Assembly: GCA_022843025.1 (NCBI GenBank)
Contig: JALHOL010000001.1
Coordinates: forward strand, 1-64,000
Source of the DNA: Paracoccaceae bacterium
Lineage (GTDB): Bacteria; Pseudomonadota; Alphaproteobacteria; Rhodobacterales; Rhodobacteraceae
Reading direction: 5' to 3'
Length of the DNA: 64,000 bases
The notes under the pieces were generated by a model that saw only the letters and a list, made by a program, of their open reading frames with translations, was not told the DNA's origin and made no database searches. Both the position numbers and the translations under genes were made by a program. Of this stretch, positions 10,393 to 18,529 are shown one piece after another (position 1 is the stretch's first letter; each line of letters starts with the position of its first letter).

Positions 10393-11221
10393 ATCCAATC
10401 CTCCGGCGGCTCCAGACCTGAATCAGGTTGATGACCAACAGCATCGCAAAGCTGATCAGCAGCATCGCGATGCCGATGGCGGCGGCGGCGTCATAGTTAA
10501 ACTCTTCCAGCTGAATGATGATCAACAGGGGTGCGATTTCCGTCACCAGCGGGATGTTGCCCGCGATGAAGATGACCGATCCGTATTCCCCTACCGCACG
10601 CGCCAGCGACAGTGCGAACCCGGTCAGCGCGGCGGGGGTCAGCATTGGCAGGATGACATGGCGGATGGTGTGCAAACGGCTCGCTCCAAGCGTGGCCGAT
10701 GCCTCTTCAACTTCGCGCTCGATCTCTTCGACCACGGGCTGAACCGTCCGGGTGACAAAGGGCAGGCCCACAAAGACCAGCGCGATGAAGATGCCCCATT
10801 GGGTATAGGCGATCTTCCAGCCAATTTCGGCGGCCAACTGGCCAAAGGCCCCATTGGGCGCATAAAGCGCCGTCAGTGAAATCCCAGCCACGGCGGTGGG
10901 CAGCGCAAAGGGCAAGTCCACGGCAGCATCCAGAATGCGTCGGCCGGGAAAGCGATAGCGCACCAGAACCCATGCCAGCAGCACACCGAACACCAGATTG
11001 AACAGCGCCGCAAACAGCGACAGCCGGAACGACAGGAACAGCGCCGCCCAGACGCGTTCGCGGTTCACGGTTTCCCAGATGCCCGCCAAACCGTAATTGG
11101 CGCCCTTCAGAAGAAGGGCGCCGATGGGCAACAGGACGACAAGGGAAAGCATCGTCAGGGTGATCCCCATGCTGCGGCCAAGGCCGGGCATGGGGGATCG
11201 GTGGATCAGGGGTTTGCCCAT
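10385..11221 (-). CDS. cysT: Sulfate ABC transporter permease CysT (CysU)
   Basis: Partner permease of CysW, 278 residues and about six membrane helices, starting MGKPLIHRSPMPGLG. Family landmarks include VDLPFALPTAVAGISLTALY, the EAA loop EVEEASATLGASRLHTIRHV and ARAVGEYGSVIFIAGN. It follows sbp by 9 bases and overlaps cysW. The whole operon is read on the minus strand. Confidence 0.93.
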   Translation of the reverse strand: MGKPLIHRSPMPGLGRSMGITLTMLSLVVLLPIGALLLKGANYGLAGIWETVNRERVWAALFLSFRLSLFAALFNLVFGVLLAWVLVRYRFPGRRILDAAVDLPFALPTAVAGISLTALYAPNGAFGQLAAEIGWKIAYTQWGIFIALVFVGLPFVTRTVQPVVEEIEREVEEASATLGASRLHTIRHVILPMLTPAALTGFALSLARAVGEYGSVIFIAGNIPLVTEIAPLLIIIQLEEFNYDAAAAIGIAMLLISFAMLLVINLIQVWSRRRIGYV

Positions 11222-11230
11222 CTTGCTTCC

Positions 11231-12349
11231 TTACTTCGGCACGTAGATCTGGTCGAAGATGCCGCCGTCGGCGAAGTGGTCTGCCTGCACCTTGGCCCAG
11301 CCGCCAAAGCTGGCGATGTCCACCAGTTCCAGCTTCGGGAAACGGGCCACATCTTCGGGGTTTGCGGCCGAGGTATCCCAGGCGCGGTAGAAATGCTTGA
11401 AGGCCAGCGCCTGCCCTTCGGGCGTGTAGAGGAAGTTCAGGTAGGCTTCGGCCAGCTTGCGCTGCTCATCCGACTTGATGTTGCCTTCAACCAAGGCCAC
11501 CGGCGGTTCGGCCAGAACGCTGATCGACGGGACGACGATATCGAACTGATCCTCGCCCAATTCCTTCAGCGCCAGATAGGCCTCGTTCTCCCAGGCCAAC
11601 AGCACATCACCGATGCCGCGTTGCGCAAAGGTCGTGGTCGATCCGCGCGCCCCGCTGTCCAGCACGGGGACATTGGCGAATAGCTTGCCCACGAACTCTT
11701 GCGGGTTCTGCCCGTTCTTTTCCGCCCAGGCCCAAGCGGCAAGGTAATTCCACCGCGCCCCGCCGCTGGTTTTCGGGTTCGGGGTGATGACCTCAACCCC
11801 TTCCTTCACCAGATCGCCCCAATCGGCGATGCCTTCCGGGTTCCCCTCGCGCACCAGAAACACAATGGTCGAGGTGTAGGGCGACGAATTCTTTGGCAAT
11901 TTCGTCTGCCAATCTGCGGGCAGTTTGCCCGTTTCGGCAATCCGGTCGATGTCCCCGGCCAAGGCCAGTGTCACAACCTGCGCCTCCAACCCGTCAATCA
12001 CCGCACGGGCCTGCGACCCTGATCCTCCATGGCTCACCTCGATGGCCGGCGCTTCGTTGCCTTGGGCCACCCACCAGGCGGTGAACGCCTCATTGAACTC
12101 GCGATACAGTTCACGCGTCGGGTCATAGCTGACATTCAGCAGCGTCTCGGCCTGAACCGTGGCGGGCGCCGTGCCAAGCGCCAGCACCGACAGTGCGATG
12201 GCCGACAGGGTGCCGCGAAGCGCGCGGGCCACCGGCCAGCCGGTCAGGCGGCGCAAACCATCGGTGATGGTCAGGCGGCCATCGGCATGGGCGTCAACGA
12301 CTGGGCCCTGGGCCGTCACGGTCCCGGCAAGGGTGATGGTGGCAAGCAT
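11231..12349 (-). CDS. sbp: Periplasmic sulfate-binding protein
   Basis: The sulfate-capturing lipid-free periplasmic receptor of the ABC importer, 372 residues from the ATG at 12349 (after AGGAG). The mature part begins at about [20 protein letters not shown] and contains the family motifs [31 protein letters not shown] and [20 protein letters not shown]. Oddly, about 40 residues precede the apparent signal peptide (hydrophobic [20 protein letters not shown]). A GTG at the Val before ARALRG could be the true start. Conversely, an ATG at 12445 overlapping the stop of the upstream gene would add 32 more residues. Sbp or CysP cannot be separated by eye. Confidence 0.9.
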   Translation of the reverse strand: MLATITLAGTVTAQGPVVDAHADGRLTITDGLRRLTGWPVARALRGTLSAIALSVLALGTAPATVQAETLLNVSYDPTRELYREFNEAFTAWWVAQGNEAPAIEVSHGGSGSQARAVIDGLEAQVVTLALAGDIDRIAETGKLPADWQTKLPKNSSPYTSTIVFLVREGNPEGIADWGDLVKEGVEVITPNPKTSGGARWNYLAAWAWAEKNGQNPQEFVGKLFANVPVLDSGARGSTTTFAQRGIGDVLLAWENEAYLALKELGEDQFDIVVPSISVLAEPPVALVEGNIKSDEQRKLAEAYLNFLYTPEGQALAFKHFYRAWDTSAANPEDVARFPKLELVDIASFGGWAKVQADHFADGGIFDQIYVPK

Positions 12350-12441
12350 GGTATTCTCCTGCTGAGATCTGGAATGGTTGGGGGTGAGGGGGCGGTAGGG
12401 CACAAGGCCCAGAATGGTTTGCGGGATGGCGGCCGAGGGCG

Positions 12442-12711
12442 TCATTCGCGGCCCCCGTTCTTGCGGGGCGCGGCGCCGATGGGTTCCACGCGGGCTTCCC
12501 ACACCGCGGCATCGCGGCCGGACAGCAGTTCTGCCACGGCTTCGTCCGGCGAATTGGTGAACAGCACCAAAGGGCTGCCATTGATGCGGTGGGTTTGCCC
12601 CGTGCGCCGGTCGATGAGACGAACGGCACAGGCTTGCGACAGCGGGGCCGGCATTGCCGACATCGCGCGTCCGGCCCGTCCAATCGGATCAAGGTGGAGT
12701 GCAGCAGTCAT
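12442..12711 (-). CDS. Small conserved-looking protein leading the sulfate operon
   Basis: An 89-residue protein I do not recognise. The ATG at 12711 has a GAAGGAG ribosome site at good distance. It contains [20 protein letters not shown], then [18 protein letters not shown], suggesting a small alpha/beta cytoplasmic fold without membrane segments. It is the first gene of the sulfate importer operon, and its stop overlaps an in-frame ATG of the sbp reading frame, so it is probably co-translated. Its place between an Rrf2 regulator and sbp suggests a role tied to sulfate uptake; this is inference from position only. Confidence 0.65.
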   Translation of the reverse strand: MTAALHLDPIGRAGRAMSAMPAPLSQACAVRLIDRRTGQTHRINGSPLVLFTNSPDEAVAELLSGRDAAVWEARVEPIGAAPRKNGGRE

Positions 12712-12751
12712 CACATGTCTCCTTCGCTGTCAGGCAGGGATCAGCCCTACC

Positions 12752-12774
12752 ATCTCCGTAATAACGATAGAGAT
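12752..12774. promoter_or_regulatory. Candidate operator upstream of the sulfate operon
   Basis: AT-rich dyad ATCTC-N13-GAGAT with an inner CGT-AATA-ACG palindrome, 41 bases upstream of the first operon ATG and downstream of the Rrf2 gene. It is the only marked symmetry in the 180-base gap, so it is a candidate site for the adjacent Rrf2 regulator. Confidence 0.35.
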
Positions 12775-12893
12775 AGTTGAGTATTGCAAAGGAAAATTCA
12801 CGCCAAACTTTGTCGTGTATAGAGAAGATTATTCTCCGCCGGCGGCGTGGAGCCCGCGTTGTGAGCAGAGGTTTTCTTATTGAAGTGAGATGC

Positions 12894-13349
12894 TTAGGTG
12901 CTGCCCAGAACCTGATCCGCGACCACGCCGGATTGCAGCATGTCCTGCAGGGTCAGGGATTCGATCATCACCAGATAGGACCAGAACACATCGGCAAAGA
13001 CCTTCCGAATCCGGCAGGTCGCTTCATCCGCGCAATCCTCGCAGCGCTGATAGGCGCGGCGCGACAGGCAGGGCAGGGGGGCAATCGGCCCGTCAATGGT
13101 GCGCAGAAGCTCCGAGATCGACACCTCTGTCGGCTTCTTGATCAGCACATACCCGCCAGACCGCCCACGGATCGACGCGATCACGCCCGCATTACGGACC
13201 TCAAGCAGGATATGCTCCAGAAACCGCTTGGGCGTGTCGGACCGCTTGGCGATCTCTTCGATCGTCAGGGGTTCCGGCTGGCCCTTGGCCGCCTCGTCGG
13301 CCAAGACCAGCAGCGCCTTCAGGGCGTATTTCATCTTCTGCGTGATCAT
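12894..13349 (-). CDS. Rrf2-family transcriptional regulator
   Basis: A winged-helix regulator of 151 residues. The N-terminal Rrf2 fold is clear (MKYALKALLVLADE, then TIEEIAKRSDTPKRFLEHIL and GVIASIRGRSGGYVLIKKP). Four Cys lie in the sensor segment at positions 94, 103, 106 and 112, compatible with an Fe-S cluster or a thiol switch as in IscR, CymR or NsrR relatives. It lies directly upstream of, and co-oriented with, the sulfate importer, so control of sulfate uptake by sulfur or cysteine status is the natural inference. No clear ribosome site precedes the ATG at 13349. Confidence 0.88.
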   Translation of the reverse strand: MITQKMKYALKALLVLADEAAKGQPEPLTIEEIAKRSDTPKRFLEHILLEVRNAGVIASIRGRSGGYVLIKKPTEVSISELLRTIDGPIAPLPCLSRRAYQRCEDCADEATCRIRKVFADVFWSYLVMIESLTLQDMLQSGVVADQVLGST

Positions 13350-13566
13350 GGATCAGAGTTACGGGCTGGAATGACGAGAATCAATGTCGGGATTGCGGGG
13401 CCGTGGGCAATACCCTGCCTCGTTGCCGGAAAACACCTTGAAAACAGGGATCGACTGTGGGGTTTTCCCGTCATCGCTTATACACGATAAAGACCATAGA
13501 CTTTATTTTGATTTGATGCATGCTGCGTTTCAAGCCCACCAGTCGGGCCGGAAAGGCAGCCAAAGC

Positions 13567-14040
13567 ATGACAGACCTTGATCTGATCGACCGCAAGATCG
13601 TGGCGGAACTGATGCGCGATGCGACCCTGCCCATCGCCCAGATCGCCGACAAGGCCGGCCTCTCGCAGACGCCTTGCTGGAAGCGCATCCAAAAGCTTGA
13701 AGCCACCGGCGTGCTGACGGGGCGGGTGGCATTGGCCGATCCCACCAAGCTGGGCTTTGGGCTGACCGTCTTTGTCGGGATCGAAGCGCCCGACCATTCC
13801 GCCGACTGGCGCGCGGCCTTTGCCGCCGCGACCGATGCGATCCCCGAGATCATGGAAGTGTACCGAATGGCAGGCGAGATCGACTATCTGCTGCGCGTCG
13901 CCGTGGCCGATATGATGGCCTTCGACCGGCTTTACAAACGTCTCACCGATGCGGTGCCGATCAAGAACGTCACCAGCCATTTCGCGATGGAGCGGATGAA
14001 GTTTACCACCGCCTATCCGGTAGACACGGTTTCTCGCTAA
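13567..14040 (+). CDS. Lrp/AsnC-family transcriptional regulator
   Basis: A 157-residue feast/famine regulator. The helix-turn-helix is at about 5-55 (LDLIDRKIVAELMRDATLP, then IAQIADKAGLSQTPCWKRIQ), followed by the RAM ligand-binding domain (VFVGIEAPDHS, YRMAGEIDYLLRVAVADM). I chose the ATG at 13567 because it begins exactly at the usual family N-terminus; the frame extends upstream without similarity. It is divergent from the Rrf2 gene and upstream of the hydrolase. Its effector is unknown. Confidence 0.9.
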   Translation: MTDLDLIDRKIVAELMRDATLPIAQIADKAGLSQTPCWKRIQKLEATGVLTGRVALADPTKLGFGLTVFVGIEAPDHSADWRAAFAAATDAIPEIMEVYRMAGEIDYLLRVAVADMMAFDRLYKRLTDAVPIKNVTSHFAMERMKFTTAYPVDTVSR

Positions 14041-14152
14041 GGCTTCTGCAAAGGAATGGTCATCCCTTTTCGCAATCATCTTTGGAACCAAAAACACGAC
14101 AAACTTGCTAGATTTAAAGCAGACGCCGAGTCGCAGTCCGAAAGGGGAAAAG

Positions 14153-14722
14153 ATGACCAAGACACTGATCGTTCCCGGCCTTGACGGCTCGCCCGCTCCG
14201 CACTGGCAGGATTGGTGGGCGGCAACAGACCCCAAGGCGCTGATGGTGGATCTTCCCGATCCCGGCCGTCCGGTTCCCGCGGTGTGGGAAATCGAGCTTG
14301 CCTCGATGATCCTGCGTCATCCCGACAGCATTCTTGTCGGTCACTCCTTGGGCGCGGTGCTGATCGCGCGCCTGCTGGCGACATGGCCGCATCTGCGGGT
14401 ACGTGCGGCCCTTCTTGTGGCACCGGCCGAAACGACAGGCAGTGATCGCATCGGCCATTTCGGCCCGATCCCGGAGCTGCGGCTTGATATCCCGACCACC
14501 GTCGTCGCCAGCCGGAACGATCCCTGGATGCAGTTCGACCGCGCTGCCCATCTGGCAAAGGTCTGGGGCAGCGATCTTGTCGATCTGGGGGATGCGGGCC
14601 ACATCAACGTGGCGTCGGGTTTCGGGCCGTGGCAAAACGGCAAATCCCTGCGCGATGGCCTTCTGGCCGCAACCGCCGCAACACCGGTCCCCGCTGCCCG
14701 GGCGCGGAGGATCGCCTTGTGA
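14153..14722 (+). CDS. RBBP9/YdeN-type serine hydrolase
   Basis: A small alpha/beta hydrolase of 189 residues. The nucleophile elbow GHSLG (Ser) is at about 62-66; the acid is in SRNDPWM and the His in DAGHINVASG, completing the catalytic triad in the compact RBBP9/YdeN arrangement. The opening TLIVPGLDGSPAPHWQDWW is characteristic. The ATG at 14153 has an AAGGGG site. The substrate is unknown. A remnant of another hydrolase follows. Confidence 0.85.
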   Translation: MTKTLIVPGLDGSPAPHWQDWWAATDPKALMVDLPDPGRPVPAVWEIELASMILRHPDSILVGHSLGAVLIARLLATWPHLRVRAALLVAPAETTGSDRIGHFGPIPELRLDIPTTVVASRNDPWMQFDRAAHLAKVWGSDLVDLGDAGHINVASGFGPWQNGKSLRDGLLAATAATPVPAARARRIAL

Positions 14723-14825
14723 AAGCCTTTCTCCACCCCGCGCCTCAAGGCCGACCTGGCGCCGTCGCGCCGATGATCCATGGCCTGACTTTCACGCTCG
14801 AAAAAGCACGCTGCACAGAGCGGCT

Positions 14826-14951
14826 ATTCCCGGCGCAACCTGTACGGTGATGGAAGAGTTGGGCCATTTCCCAATGTCCGGGCAGCCCGTAGGGTTCCGC
14901 CCTTACATTGCCGACGCCCTGCACCTTTTTACCGTTCCTGCCAAGGCCTGA
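14826..14951 (+). pseudogene. C-terminal remnant of an alpha/beta hydrolase
   Basis: About 41 codons in one frame read like the end of a larger alpha/beta hydrolase: VMEELGHFPMSGQPVGFRPY followed by IADAL. The ELGHFP segment would carry the catalytic His. No start, nucleophile or acid motif precedes it, and the upstream frame is nonsense, so this is a decayed fragment. It may be what is left of a duplicated or replaced hydrolase gene. Confidence 0.55.
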
Positions 14952-15017
14952 CCGCCGCGAAGGAACGGCACAACGCGACCTGTCGGCCTTTCTGCGCCCC
15001 ATGCCACAGTCGGCCAG

Positions 15018-15380
15018 TCAGGCCTTGCGTCGCAGCCTGCCGTCCATCTCGGCACCCGCTTCAATCGCGATCCGTGCGTGGGCAATGTCGGCGCGCACAA
15101 TGGCGCTTGGCGCAAGCTGGACGTTCCGGGCTGATATCATGCCCGATACCGTTCCGAGCACCGAAAGATCATGCGCCACGACGTTGCCCTCAACATGACC
15201 AGAACCCGCAATCACGACACCCGGCGCACGGACCGACCCGACAATCTTGCCTTCAACATCGACAGACCCGGTAGAGGTGACATCCCCTTCGATGATCAGG
15301 TCGGGGCCAAGGACGCTGCGGTGCGAATTCGAACCTGCGGCATCTGGCCAATTGGTGAAATCGGCGTTCAGGGTCTTCAT
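15018..15380 (-). CDS. Bactofilin
   Basis: Cytoskeletal beta-helix protein of 120 residues that polymerises without nucleotide, usually at the membrane, where it scaffolds cell-wall or polarity proteins. The repeating beta-helix is visible from about residue 25: LGPDLIIEGDVTSTGSVDVE, then GKIVGSVRAPGVVIAGSGHV and ISARNVQLAPSAIVRADI. The ATG at 15380 follows GGAG. The frame stays open upstream but that part is not bactofilin-like. It is divergent from a lytic transglycosylase, and bactofilins commonly work with peptidoglycan hydrolases. Confidence 0.88.
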   Translation of the reverse strand: MKTLNADFTNWPDAAGSNSHRSVLGPDLIIEGDVTSTGSVDVEGKIVGSVRAPGVVIAGSGHVEGNVVAHDLSVLGTVSGMISARNVQLAPSAIVRADIAHARIAIEAGAEMDGRLRRKA

Positions 15381-15710
15381 GCTCGCTCCGTCCAAGGAAA
15401 AATTTTCGCAGGCCGACTGGATCAGACGCGCACCGAAAGGGCAACGCTCGGCCCCGTGATCGGCGAATAAGCGCGGCGGCGTCGGCGTTCCTCCGCTCTT
15501 GCGGTAGCGATTTCCTGCCGGGCGGCCTCGCTGAGCAAATCCCCCTATGCCCGAGTTACGGCGCAAACAGTCGCTGATCCGCGCCGTTCATCCGGCCATC
15601 AATCGAAGCGCCGCATCCCCCGTATTCAGCCGATGCCGGACCTGCACCATTGTATGCGCTGCCAACTCCCGGCACTATTGCGAAAAACGCAGACAGAGGT
15701 GAGCAGACCC
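15381..15710. other. Divergent intergenic region
   Basis: 330 bases between the bactofilin and transglycosylase starts. Apart from the two ribosome sites at its ends I see no repeat, dyad or convincing promoter. Confidence 0.45.
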
Positions 15711-16856
15711 ATGCAGATCAACAGACGCCTCTTCAGCCTTGGCCTTATGGGCCTTGGCATCACCGCATGTGCGCCAAGCCTGCCGCGTGGCGGCAGCCCC
15801 ACGTTTCCCGGCGAACTGCCGGCCGACCTTCGGCCCGTACCGAACGGTGCCTACGATGCCTGGGTGGCCTCCTTCCGCGACCGCGCCGCTGCGCAGGGCA
15901 TCTCGCAACCCACCCTCTCGGCAGCGTTTCAGGGGACCGGCTACCTTCCCGGCGTCGTGACGCGCGACAGGAACCAGACTGAAACCAGCCGCAGTCTCGA
16001 AGATTACCTCTCCATCGCCGTATCAGATGAACGCGTCGCAAAAGGCCGCGCCGCCTTTGCCCGCCACCGTGGCACCCTGAACGCGCTGCAAGCGCGCTAT
16101 GGCGTCGATGCGGAAATCATCACCGCGATCTGGGGATTGGAAAGCTTCTACGGCGAACGGCGCGGCGACGTGCCCGTCATCTCGGCCTGCTCGACCCTCG
16201 CCTTTGACGGGCGGCGCGGGCCGTTCTTCGAACAGCAGCTGATCGCTGCGCTGCAAATCCTGCAAAACGGCGACATCCCCGCCGCACGCATGACAGGCAG
16301 TTGGGCCGGTGCCATGGGGCACACGCAGTTCATCCCCACCTCCTACCTGCAATTCGCGGTCGATTTCACGGGTGACGGGCGGCGCGACATCTGGTCCGAA
16401 GATCCCACCGATGCGCTGGCTTCCACCGCAGCCTATCTGCAACGCAACGGCTGGACCCCCGGCCTGCGCTGGGGCGGTGAGGTTGGCAGTGGCGGCCCGT
16501 CCGGTGGCGTGATCCAACCCCAATCGGGCGGTCCCAGCTTCAACACCACCGCCAACTTCCGCGCCATCAAGCGGTATAACAACTCCGATGCCTATGCGAT
16601 CGGCGTCGGCCATCTGGCCGACCGGATCGGCGGGGCAGGGCCATTGCAAGGCAGTTTCCCGCCCGATGCCAACGGGCTCACAAAACAGGACCGGATTACC
16701 CTGCAACAGCGCCTCACCGCGCGCGGCTTTGATACGCAGGGGTCTGACGGCGTGATCGGTGCCAACAGCGAAGCCGCGATCCGCGCCTATCAGGCCAGCC
16801 AAGGCTTGCCCGTCACCGGAACCCCCTCGCAGGCCCTGCTGCAAAGCCTGCGCTGA
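15711..16856 (+). CDS. MltB-type lytic murein transglycosylase, lipoprotein
   Basis: Cleaves peptidoglycan glycan strands at the periplasmic face. 381 residues from the ATG at 15711 (after GAGGTGA). It has a signal with Arg-Arg and lipobox ITAC (Cys about 20), then the SLT_2/MltB catalytic domain with the Glu in AIWGLESFYG and the conserved MTGSWAGAMGHTQFIPTSYL region, YNNSDAYAIGVGHLADRI, and finally a C-terminal peptidoglycan-binding domain (LQQRLTARGFDTQGSDGVIG, AIRAYQASQGLP). It lies divergent from the bactofilin. Confidence 0.92.
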   Translation: MQINRRLFSLGLMGLGITACAPSLPRGGSPTFPGELPADLRPVPNGAYDAWVASFRDRAAAQGISQPTLSAAFQGTGYLPGVVTRDRNQTETSRSLEDYLSIAVSDERVAKGRAAFARHRGTLNALQARYGVDAEIITAIWGLESFYGERRGDVPVISACSTLAFDGRRGPFFEQQLIAALQILQNGDIPAARMTGSWAGAMGHTQFIPTSYLQFAVDFTGDGRRDIWSEDPTDALASTAAYLQRNGWTPGLRWGGEVGSGGPSGGVIQPQSGGPSFNTTANFRAIKRYNNSDAYAIGVGHLADRIGGAGPLQGSFPPDANGLTKQDRITLQQRLTARGFDTQGSDGVIGANSEAAIRAYQASQGLPVTGTPSQALLQSLR

Positions 16857-16974
16857 CCACCGCGCGCAAAGGCGGCCTGGCCGGTCTGGCACCGGCGATG
16901 GTCGCTTTCACGCGCGCAAGGTCTGCCAGCCTCCCGCGACCGGGAAAACACCCGTCGGCACCGGCCCTCTGGCG

Positions 16975-17003
16975 TTGACAAGCCCAAGCCTCCAATCATA
17001 GGC
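16975..17003 (+). promoter_or_regulatory. Candidate promoter of the exb-tonB operon
   Basis: A consensus -35 TTGACA at 16975-16980 followed by a weak -10 around ATAGGC 17 bases later, 26 bases before the exbB start. The -10 match is poor. Confidence 0.35.
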
Positions 17004-17029
17004 AAGACTCCTGCCACAAGGATGATGCC

Positions 17030-17725
17030 ATGGACCCTGCTGTCGAACTTGGTGCCCCGGCGCCGGAAAACGCGCTGGCGTCGCTTGTCTCCTTCATCGA
17101 CATGGGCGGTCCGGCCATGTGGGCGATTGCCGGGCTGTCCGTCCTGACCGCCGCCCTGATCCTGTGGAAGATCATGCGCCTCTTGTCCTTTGGTGCGTGG
17201 TCGGGTGGCCGCCACACCGCTGCCGCACTCGACCTCTGGTCGCAGGGCAAAACGGCCGAGGCGCTGGCCCTTCTGGCCAACCGCAAATCGCACCGCGCCC
17301 GCCTTGCCCATGCCGTGATGCGCGCCGCGCTCGACCCCACCCTTGACCGCGACGCCGCCGAGGCCGAGGCTGGCCGTGTCGCCCGTGGTCTTCTGGCTCA
17401 GGCGCGCGATGGTCTGCGGGGGCTGGAACTCGCCTCCACCATCGGCCCGCTTCTCGGGCTGCTAGGCACCGTCACCGGCATGATCGCGGCCTTCCAAACC
17501 CTGCAAGAGGCCGGTGCCCGCGCCGACCCCGCCCTCCTTGCTGGCGGGATATGGGAGGCGCTGCTGACCACCGCCGCAGGCATGGCAGTGGCCATCCCCG
17601 CCCAAGTGGCGCTGACGTGGTTCGAAGCCGTGGTCGATTCCCTGCGCCACGATATGGAGGATGCCGCCACCCGCATCCTGCACGGCCCGCGACACACCGC
17701 GCCGTTGCGTCAGGCTGCCGAATGA
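17030..17725 (+). CDS. exbB: ExbB/TolQ-type proton channel protein
   Basis: Inner-membrane channel subunit that, with ExbD, uses the proton gradient to energise TonB. 231 residues: TM1 at about 28-50 (MWAIAGLSVLTAALILW), a cytoplasmic loop, then the MotA/TolQ/ExbB core with GLELASTIGPLLGLLGTVTG and IWEALLTTAAGMAVAIPAQV. AAGGATG precedes the ATG. Its stop overlaps the exbD start by 4 bases. No TonB-dependent receptor is encoded in the window, so the substrate is unknown. Confidence 0.92.
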   Translation: MDPAVELGAPAPENALASLVSFIDMGGPAMWAIAGLSVLTAALILWKIMRLLSFGAWSGGRHTAAALDLWSQGKTAEALALLANRKSHRARLAHAVMRAALDPTLDRDAAEAEAGRVARGLLAQARDGLRGLELASTIGPLLGLLGTVTGMIAAFQTLQEAGARADPALLAGGIWEALLTTAAGMAVAIPAQVALTWFEAVVDSLRHDMEDAATRILHGPRHTAPLRQAAE

Positions 17726-18102
17726 TCCGTTTCGACGATGCCCCCCGTACGCGGCGGCGTCCAAACCTGACGCCGATGATCGACGTGGTCTTTCTGCTGC
17801 TGATCTTCTTCATGCTCGCCTCGCGCTTTGGCGTCGACCGCGCGCTGCCGCTGTCCTCTGCGGGCGGCGCGGGAGAATACAGCGGTCCGCCCCGGCTTGT
17901 GGAGCTTACCCCGACCGGCCTTTCGCTGAACGGCGTCTCTGTCACGCCCGATGCTTTGGCCGCTGCGCTTGCCCCGCTCATGCAAACCCCCAATGATGCG
18001 ATCATCCTGCGCGCCCGCGACGGGGCCGACCTTCAGGCGCTGGTCGCGGTGATGGACAGGCTGGGTGCGGCGGGCCTGACCCGGCTAGTTCTGGTGGAGT
18101 GA
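17722..18102 (+). CDS. exbD: ExbD/TolR-type protein (canonical)
   Basis: A 126-residue partner of ExbB. The single N-terminal helix carries the essential protonatable Asp in PNLTPMIDVVFLLLIFFMLA (about 15-34); a periplasmic domain follows (VELTPTGLSLNGV, IILRARDGADLQALVAVMDR). The start overlaps exbB by 4 bases. This copy keeps the Asp that the second ExbD has lost. Confidence 0.92.
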   Translation: MIRFDDAPRTRRRPNLTPMIDVVFLLLIFFMLASRFGVDRALPLSSAGGAGEYSGPPRLVELTPTGLSLNGVSVTPDALAAALAPLMQTPNDAIILRARDGADLQALVAVMDRLGAAGLTRLVLVE

Positions 18103-18106
18103 TCGC

Positions 18107-18529
18107 ATGGATTTCCGCGATCCGCCGCGCCGAAAACCTGAAGAAAACCTGCTGCCGATGATCAACGTGATCTTCCTGCTGCTGATTTTCTTCCTGATCG
18201 CAGCCCGGATGACCGCCCCCGAACCTTTTGCTGTCACCCCCCCACAGGCCATGACTGAGGCCGAGGCGCAGGGTGACTTCACCCTCTTCATCGCCGCCGA
18301 TGGCCTTTTGGGCTATCGCGATGCGCGCGGCGATGCGGCGCTGGCGGCCCTCGCGGCCAGCCGTACGGATCACTGCCGCAGTATCGACTGTCTCGCAGAT
18401 CCGCCCCGCCTCACCTTGCGCGCCGACAGCGCCCTTCCCGCCACCCGGCTTGCCGCCTTGATGCCGCGACTGCCCGCGCTGGGGTTCGACAGTATCGAGC
18501 TTGTCGCCGTCGGCGGGGCCACCCCATGA
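18107..18529 (+). CDS. Second ExbD-like protein with Asp-to-Asn change
   Basis: A 140-residue ExbD paralogue with one N-terminal helix and a periplasmic domain. Where ExbD has PMID this protein has LLPMINVIFLLLIFFL, so the proton-carrying Asp is replaced by Asn. Two extra Cys (DHCRSIDCLAD) in the periplasmic part could form a disulfide. It lies 4 bases after exbD and overlaps tonB by 4 bases, so it is made with the complex. A structural, non-conducting ExbD in a heterodimer is a reasonable inference. Confidence 0.88.
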   Translation: MDFRDPPRRKPEENLLPMINVIFLLLIFFLIAARMTAPEPFAVTPPQAMTEAEAQGDFTLFIAADGLLGYRDARGDAALAALAASRTDHCRSIDCLADPPRLTLRADSALPATRLAALMPRLPALGFDSIELVAVGGATP

